From assembly GCA_944376785.1 (NCBI GenBank), contig CALWDV010000014.1:1-18591 (forward strand): a DNA stretch of 18,591 bases, in the 5' to 3' direction. Both the position numbers and the translations under genes were made by a program. Under the pieces are notes generated by a model. The model searched no databases. It was not told the origin of the DNA and saw only the letters and a list, made by a program, of their open reading frames with translations. Of the stretch, positions 15,701 through 18,591 are shown in pieces; position 1 is the first letter of the stretch, and each line of letters begins with the position of its first letter. Source of the DNA: an uncultured Clostridia bacterium. Its GTDB lineage: Bacteria > Bacillota > Clostridia > Christensenellales > UBA1242.

Positions 15701-18591
15701 ATTTTAACTGTGTTACCAACAACATCAGCCACTTTTAGTTCGTCATTAACATAAACATCAAATTTCTTGTTAATATCAGCATTCCAAGAAATTTCACCAT
15801 CAACAACTGCAAGTCCTAATGTTGTTTCATCAATTTTTTCAGCAGTTATGATTAATGCAGTTGTGCTTGAAATTAATTGTTCGTCGTTTCCAATAGAATA
15901 AATGTATATTTTATATAGCCCTGCACCTTCACTTAATTCAATTAAGTTCAAATCAATATCTAATTCATCAGTTTCAATAATAACAACTTCGCCATCGCTA
16001 ACATTTGAGTTTTGGAATTCAATTCTATATTTTATTGGCTTTTTAATGTTATCATTAACAATTATTAAGTGATTATTTTGAACACTTGCACTTGTTGCAG
16101 GTGCTAAAATTGTAACTGTTAAAGAATTTACTGCTTTATTACTGTTAATGTAACCTTGCAAACTTTCGTTTGCACTACCAACAGCATAAATGTTAAACAC
16201 ATAATCGCCACTAATAGTTTTATTAAACTCACTAAAATTTAGTGTTGTGGAAGAACTTTCTTTAATTGTTCCTGCACCATCATCAATTTTATATTTAGTT
16301 GCATTTGCAACTGCATTCCAACTAAACACGCCTTTTGAAATTTTAAAGTTTGTAACAGTTGGAAGTTTTGTAACTTTTAAAATGCTTGATTCATTTGAAT
16401 TTAACATTCCGTTAACAACAGCAACAACTTTAATTGAGTATTCAACATTTTCTTGTAAATTTGAAATTTCGCAAGTTACTTTTGTTCCTTTACTAATAGT
16501 TGCATTTGCAAGTTGATAACTGCTTTCATCTTCTGGTGTTGAAGTGTAATAAACTAAATAGGTTGCACCTGGGTTTTCATGAACATCCCATGTAATAACA
16601 CCATTTTCAATTTTTAGGTTTTTAACTTCACTAACTCGGTTTATGGTTGCCACGTCAGAGAATTTTCCTGTTACCAAACTAATTTCATCACCCAAACTTT
16701 TAATTCTTATGGTAATATCTTCTAGTTCGTAAAGTTCTGTGCTAAGTTCGTAACCAATTTCTGGTCCAACTTCAACAAAGCTTTCACGATCGTTATATGT
16801 AATACCAATCAAATATCCTCTTGGACTGTCTGTTTCAGGAACACTCCAAACAAGTTTTCCATTAACTACTTTAACATTGGTTGGTTGTGCTAGTTTTCTA
16901 AAATTAAACAAACTTGCTTCTGATGTGATATATCCAACACCTTCGGTTGAACTATCACCCATAGCAGAAATAGAAACAAAATATTTTCCTGATTCAAACT
17001 CTTCTGGCAAAACAAAACTTGTTTCGGTTATGTTATTATAATAAAATTGTTCATCTAAACTTTGTTCTGCGTAAATTGTTATGTTATATGCAGTTGCCCC
17101 CACAACACTTTCCCAAACTAATTTATAGTTTGAAAGTTCGTTATTTCCACTAATGCTGTTAACCTTTATTGTTTCATCGTTAACTGCATTTAATTTAATA
17201 ATTGTTTTTGTTGCAAAAGCACTGCTTATGTAATTTCCATTTGTTGGAATTGCTTTAACTTTAACAACTTGTTCTTCTCCAACTTTGCTAAAATTGTTAA
17301 ATGTGTTTCCTTCGGTTTCAACACCTTCTTGGTCGTCTCCAACATAAACTTTATATTTAACACCACTTCCTAAATCCCAAGTTAAAACACCATTTAAAGT
17401 TCTTAAATTTGTTGGTGCACTTAACCTTTCAACTGAAAATTTAGCAGAATTTGAAGAAATATTTTTAACATCATCTCCAACACTTATAACATAAACTTCG
17501 TTGGTTCCATCAATAACATCAAGTAAAGCAAAAGATTGCTCTCCATCTGGATTGTTTCCAATTAGTTTATATTCTCCACTATTTAACTTAACAGAATAAT
17601 TTAAAGCACCTGTAACACCAGTAAACTTAAATAAATCATTTAAAACACTAAAATTTGTTACAACGTCTAATTTTTTAAAGTCATATTTAACAGCATTATT
17701 TAATCCACTTGAAATGGTTGTTATTCCATCACCAACAGCAACAACTTTCACGTTATGGCTACCAGCGCTTAAACTAGATGAAGAGAAAGTGTAACTATTT
17801 GTGTTTGAATCGCTTGTGTAATTATTATCTAAATAAACAGCATAATTTGTTGTTCCACTAACTGCGTCCCAACTAACCATTCCTGAGTTATTAACACCCG
17901 TTATGTTAACATTTGCTAATTTTGTTATTGTTTTTAATGTGTCAACTGCCACACCATTTGCAATGTTAACATCTTCTGTTGTAAGACCAATGGCTCTAAC
18001 GCTTATTGAATATGTTCCACTAGCATTCAAATTTTCTGCCAAATTAACTGTTGTTTGAGTTGTGTTAATGGTTTTAACTTCATCACCTTTAACAAACACA
18101 ACTTCATAAGAACTAGCAAGTGCAATTCCATTAAAAGTTAATTCGTTGTTTAAAATTTGAAAGTTGTCGGTAACACCCAATTTTTTAACAACAATCGAAG
18201 ATGCTTCACCAATTATTGTTGTTGTTTCATTACCAACAGCATTAACCGAAACTGTGTATGATGTGTCTGGCAAAAACCTATCATCAATTTCAATTTCGTT
18301 TGTTGTTACTTGAAACTCATTTTGTTCACCTAATGCAGGTGTAACTTTAACGTTATATGCAGTAGCACCTTTTATTGCTGGAAATGTTATAACACTGTTA
18401 ACCACTTTTCCATCAACTATTTTGTTATTGTTTAAGGTTAAAGTTGGAGTGGAAAGTTTTGTTACTTTATAACTTTCAGTGTAATCAGAAGCAAATAAAT
18501 AATAACCTTCTTCATCTTGAAGTGTTGTGCTTACAGCCGAAACTTGAATGTCGTAATCTTTTGCTTCATTTGATTTAATTTGATATGAATT
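9787..18591 (-). CDS. Giant surface protein of FN3-like repeats with a C-terminal GLUG beta-helix (5' end missing)
   Basis: 2934 codons are visible and the frame is open to the window edge (the first residues read NSYQIKSNEAKDYD), so the start, signal peptide and total size are unknown; the GTG at 18405 is not the start. From residue 1 to about 2539 the protein is a chain of roughly 24 modules of about 80-130 residues. Each has a pattern such as VTNFKISKGVFSWNAV, then ATKYKI, then a Y-x-V-x-V-x-A-x-G strand and a closing V-x-K-L, as in FN3-like beta-sandwich repeats. Two modules carry acidic Pro/Glu-rich inserts (1612-1638 and 2238-2298). Residues 2540-2934 form a GLUG-type domain. Cysteine is rare. 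There is no LPXTG signal or hydrophobic C-terminus, so attachment must be by the unseen N-terminus or by binding to other components. Proteins of this build are typically adhesins or scaffolds of gut Bacillota. It stands just upstream of sipW. Confidence 0.9.
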   Translation of the reverse strand, partial: NSYQIKSNEAKDYDIQVSAVSTTLQDEEGYYLFASDYTESYKVTKLSTPTLTLNNNKIVDGKVVNSVITFPAIKGATAYNVKVTPALGEQNEFQVTTNEIEIDDRFLPDTSYTVSVNAVGNETTTIIGEASSIVVKKLGVTDNFQILNNELTFNGIALASSYEVVFVKGDEVKTINTTQTTVNLAENLNASGTYSISVRAIGLTTEDVNIANGVAVDTLKTITKLANVNITGVNNSGMVSWDAVSGTTNYAVYLDNNYTSDSNTNSYTFSSSSLSAGSHNVKVVAVGDGITTISSGLNNAVKYDFKKLDVVTNFSVLNDLFKFTGVTGALNYSVKLNSGEYKLIGNNPDGEQSFALLDVIDGTNEVYVISVGDDVKNISSNSAKFSVERLSAPTNLRTLNGVLTWDLGSGVKYKVYVGDDQEGVETEGNTFNNFSKVGEEQVVKVKAIPTNGNYISSAFATKTIIKLNAVNDETIKVNSISGNNELSNYKLVWESVVGATAYNITIYAEQSLDEQFYYNNITETSFVLPEEFESGKYFVSISAMGDSSTEGVGYITSEASLFNFRKLAQPTNVKVVNGKLVWSVPETDSPRGYLIGITYNDRESFVEVGPEIGYELSTELYELEDITIRIKSLGDEISLVTGKFSDVATINRVSEVKNLKIENGVITWDVHENPGATYLVYYTSTPEDESSYQLANATISKGTKVTCEISNLQENVEYSIKVVAVVNGMLNSNESSILKVTKLPTVTNFKISKGVFSWNAVANATKYKIDDGAGTIKESSSTTLNFSEFNKTISGDYVFNIYAVGSANESLQGYINSNKAVNSLTVTILAPATSASVQNNHLIIVNDNIKKPIKYRIEFQNSNVSDGEVVIIETDELDIDLNLIELSEGAGLYKIYIYSIGNDEQLISSTTALIITAEKIDETTLGLAVVDGEISWNADINKKFDVYVNDELKVADVVGNTVKIDNLEKGVNYTINIVAKENGKINSAISADLIVQKLPDVKGFKIRQSLNNSNTGASGYWFAWDSFGGEYDSNSNDYSFEVVAVTPLEPFNGETENGLTTSISLNYGPEVYGQYSFNIKANGTAYNTVRGYLNGDMLSNPLQVTILKALEFVSYDRLTNTLTFTNENTNASGIQIAYQKNDENAEFLYNTKISGNATSFVLDYPESLLPGEYFVYFNALGDDKNNILMSSKIVKYQISLLSAPSNLRMEKGYLNWTHEGGEGIYYQIYVDGVLLTYNQEVPGTEPETTSTVVVNKFASPSEAKIVNDLILDNSTHKIVVKTIKEGSVDSKASEEFTVKKLNSVADAKFQNSKLYWSSIPNATGYVIGCSNSDMATLFGELYNAELNGILVNGKDAGLSGYTLPLTMPAGSYGFYVVPVGNTVDSSEIGYLTGTAGNIAGVNVISNVTNIRMESGIIVWDSVSSAVSYKVELFKGETVSGTSESFIVYTNKASLESSNYASGFYMVRIWAQGDGETSLNCSTNDIAEIKVYKAPVPTDYKVRNGFISWTVSLKDPYILALNGGTDYNEETGGALLLAAKGDPNAEMDKVNNMQHFRNLEVTINGKVYKNQTIYSVELDLENSILIYTYDFNFTNIQNPYSVAIRFIGSTSTPTEPEPEPEPKPEPEPEPEPEPTPEPEIKTALLAEDGNKDEGVDEGVDDGTGVQVEYYNIASGNYSQTITGYKLAKPQTPVSAVGTMVQNDSLYFSKVYVEGFEVNYLITASNKGDSTERISFEVDETNKSKYEASVSDSIGGSSVSVYKVPVADLGIVTGQIYELRVRALGTPDSDLTEGNIYLTSGFDHMAEVEMLSEPTIYVKEGILTFSNIQTSISQELKIWSTSIGQIYNKDLADADNGKYAESIIINPNAVSENPFISISDDGLYKYSLIDNPLLPAGSYYVTCKAIGDGVSKISSKESNVDTLGRATLTVYKLDNLTGLQLSGGMFKWDALKYNKDGVSFDVESYYLTILQRDTVTQEVNEFQVVVKADEVLSSDKVACYYDLPSIDYPATRNGNILEYAVKVSAGGSFDTELDNEYGSKFVVSGNSSTSNYYKRLMPPQDVKMVNGVLTWLQVDGASKYEVYLLDQELNSYGIITDGNYRQLTFNGDMFASNAVINLRIRAIPGSLTQEYLNGEFSVEILAKKLEKPNLRVVDGIIKWNNTDLNYAIATGTSVKITKLENKDDPTGTVIFESDFVDIKDIMNTDAGYDLTGLDSEIGAGYYKIEVTYVGSNGYVTLPTEDNDGGDGGEGGEDGGEDVTPTADEGTEEPIEPEPEPEEPTPEEPGTEEPEEPGTEEPEEPVVIDYCWFSSDSVSMIVQKLGTPTAALYIDNNEAEPTNYIKVDEVEFARYYQFTALKYDEHGSVVKSHTFDKYQINEENEYFKTQVIDGKTSVLFNLQAVADLDALVPDQPNPFGQEFSIYCQVFEIDRNYDFDLSQIYSISNKSNVVAVEVPVTPTNLVVNSTSGLITWENNSNNTKTRIRIYYNGSEVPTIYETDPGVNSFKLETIGTFDVSVLSFITTSNDIEITSGYSQAVTGSFMIFESGSGKQEDPYILSQSSHLFNIDYYLDSYYELKNDIELTDGDIASLDGILIGRSGGVFNGKLEGNNFTIKNLQFAYNANQVAVFKEIGTQGEVKNLNIGIKTGSSKYISEKIAGLAIVNRGTITNVQTMKLEGADGNGELIYQPSKNQVVAGLVFQNYGTITGAINNMTISYYGSGSQGMNTQVAGLVASNFGTITESGNTANLKGTVVGGLVVDNQGNVNKSYNKGNISAIAVNADVQAKAGGIVVNNRTITQGTTYKGVIESCYVVMSELIVSNVSGAQNKGFAGGIVADNSSETLSKCYVVIENGNISMTETTFGAITGVDNRSSVASYYNNNYYLINNVSQGLGGSSTNIATSVSSSAGLNVLVTNFGTIYASDTLGLNKGYPVFVWQNS
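9790..10974 (-). other. GLUG-type beta-helix domain at the C-terminus of the giant protein
   Basis: The domain opens with GSGKQEDPYILSQ, then YYELKNDIEL, the usual lead-in to GLUG regions. Turns of a right-handed helix follow, marked by repeated A/G-G-L/I-V motifs: AGLAIVNRGTI, AGLVFQNYGTI, AGLVASNFGTI, GGLVVDNQGNV, GGIVVNNRTI and GGIVADNSS. It ends with LNKGYPVFVWQNS. GLUG repeats are known from surface and secreted proteins, including IgA-protease-related ones; no protease motif is visible here. Confidence 0.85.
11698..11880 (-). repeat. Acidic Gly/Asp and Pro/Glu-rich insert with exact 24-bp tandem repeats
   Basis: 61 residues that run from Gly/Asp/Glu-rich (GGDGGEGGEDGGED) to Pro/Glu-rich. 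At 11699-11757 a 24-bp unit coding for an EEPGTEEP-type octamer occurs twice exactly, plus 11 bases of a third copy. The insert lies in the loop before the last strand of one FN3-like module. Exact copies suggest recent slippage or recombination. Confidence 0.88.
13678..13758 (-). repeat. Pro-Glu dipeptide repeat insert in the giant protein
   Basis: 27 residues of almost pure PE repeats, with one K and two T, made by near-repeats of the hexamer GGTTCA/GGTTCT (plus strand). It is followed in the protein by the acidic stretch EGVDEGVDDG. It lies in the loop before the last strand of an FN3-like module. The reverse frame reads Gly-Ser repeats and is a shadow. Confidence 0.9.

Larger units (their letters stand above)
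10975..18591 (-). repeat. Array of about 24 FN3-like protein modules
   Basis: Protein-level repeat; the DNA copies are too diverged to be direct repeats. Modules are recognised by an opening such as PTNVKVVNGKLVW or PQDVKMVNGVLTW, a middle GATAYNI-like strand, a GxYxVxVxAxG strand and a closing V-x-K-L. Module length varies (about 77 to 190 residues) because of loop inserts. The count is my own parsing and could be off by one or two. Confidence 0.8.

Noticed and set aside
18403..18405. GTG as the start of the giant gene
   Set aside because: The frame continues upstream to the window edge with the same module pattern (for example YKVTKLSTPTL), so this is an internal valine.

Overview
The window is AT-rich (roughly 30% GC by eye) and every gene I can support lies on the minus strand, so transcription runs from high to low coordinates. 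A gerA-type spore germination operon, strong AGGAGG-type ribosome binding sites, TGG as the tryptophan codon and TGA used as a real stop (an ATGA overlap at 165-168) point to an endospore-forming member of the Bacillota, probably an uncultured gut-type Clostridia. Mollicutes with the TGA=Trp code are excluded. I cannot place it more precisely.

Layout in order of transcription. (1) 18591-9787: the C-terminal 2934 codons of a giant secreted protein that enters the window already open. It has about 24 degenerate FN3-like beta-sandwich modules, two of them carrying acidic Pro/Glu-rich inserts, and then a GLUG-type beta-helix domain. (2) 9666-9184: SipW-type (ER-type, Ser/His) signal peptidase, with its own promoter and a leader containing a perfect 16-bp hairpin. 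(3) 9046-3859: six small membrane or secreted proteins that look like divergent TasA/camelysin-type paralogues. Four carry the SipW-type signal sequence ending in T-(F/S)-A-W. The other two lack it and are probably membrane anchored; one of these has two membrane helices and an LPXTG-like FPNSG motif. (4) 3771-1705: a lipoprotein with two FN3-like modules and a transglutaminase-like Cys-His-Asp core flanked by two copies of an unknown domain. (5) 1607 to before 1: gerAA and the start of gerAB, separated from the cluster by a strong terminator and possibly driven by a forespore (sigma-G) promoter.

Reading of the cluster: regions 1 to 4 look like one cell-surface assembly system. SipW would process the TasA-like subunits, which could polymerise into a fibre or matrix. 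The two uncleaved paralogues could be base or anchor subunits. The giant FN3/GLUG protein would be the long adhesive or scaffolding element. The transglutaminase-like lipoprotein, which shares FN3-like modules with it, would act on or bind the structure. The family calls rest on visible motifs; the joint function is inference. Internal promoters, terminators and RNA hairpins between subunit genes suggest that subunit levels are set separately. The germination operon looks like an unrelated neighbour.

No stretch longer than 300 bases lacks a gene, and I see no tRNA, rRNA, CRISPR array, transposase or integrase. Apparent plus-strand reading frames are antisense shadows of the minus-strand genes.
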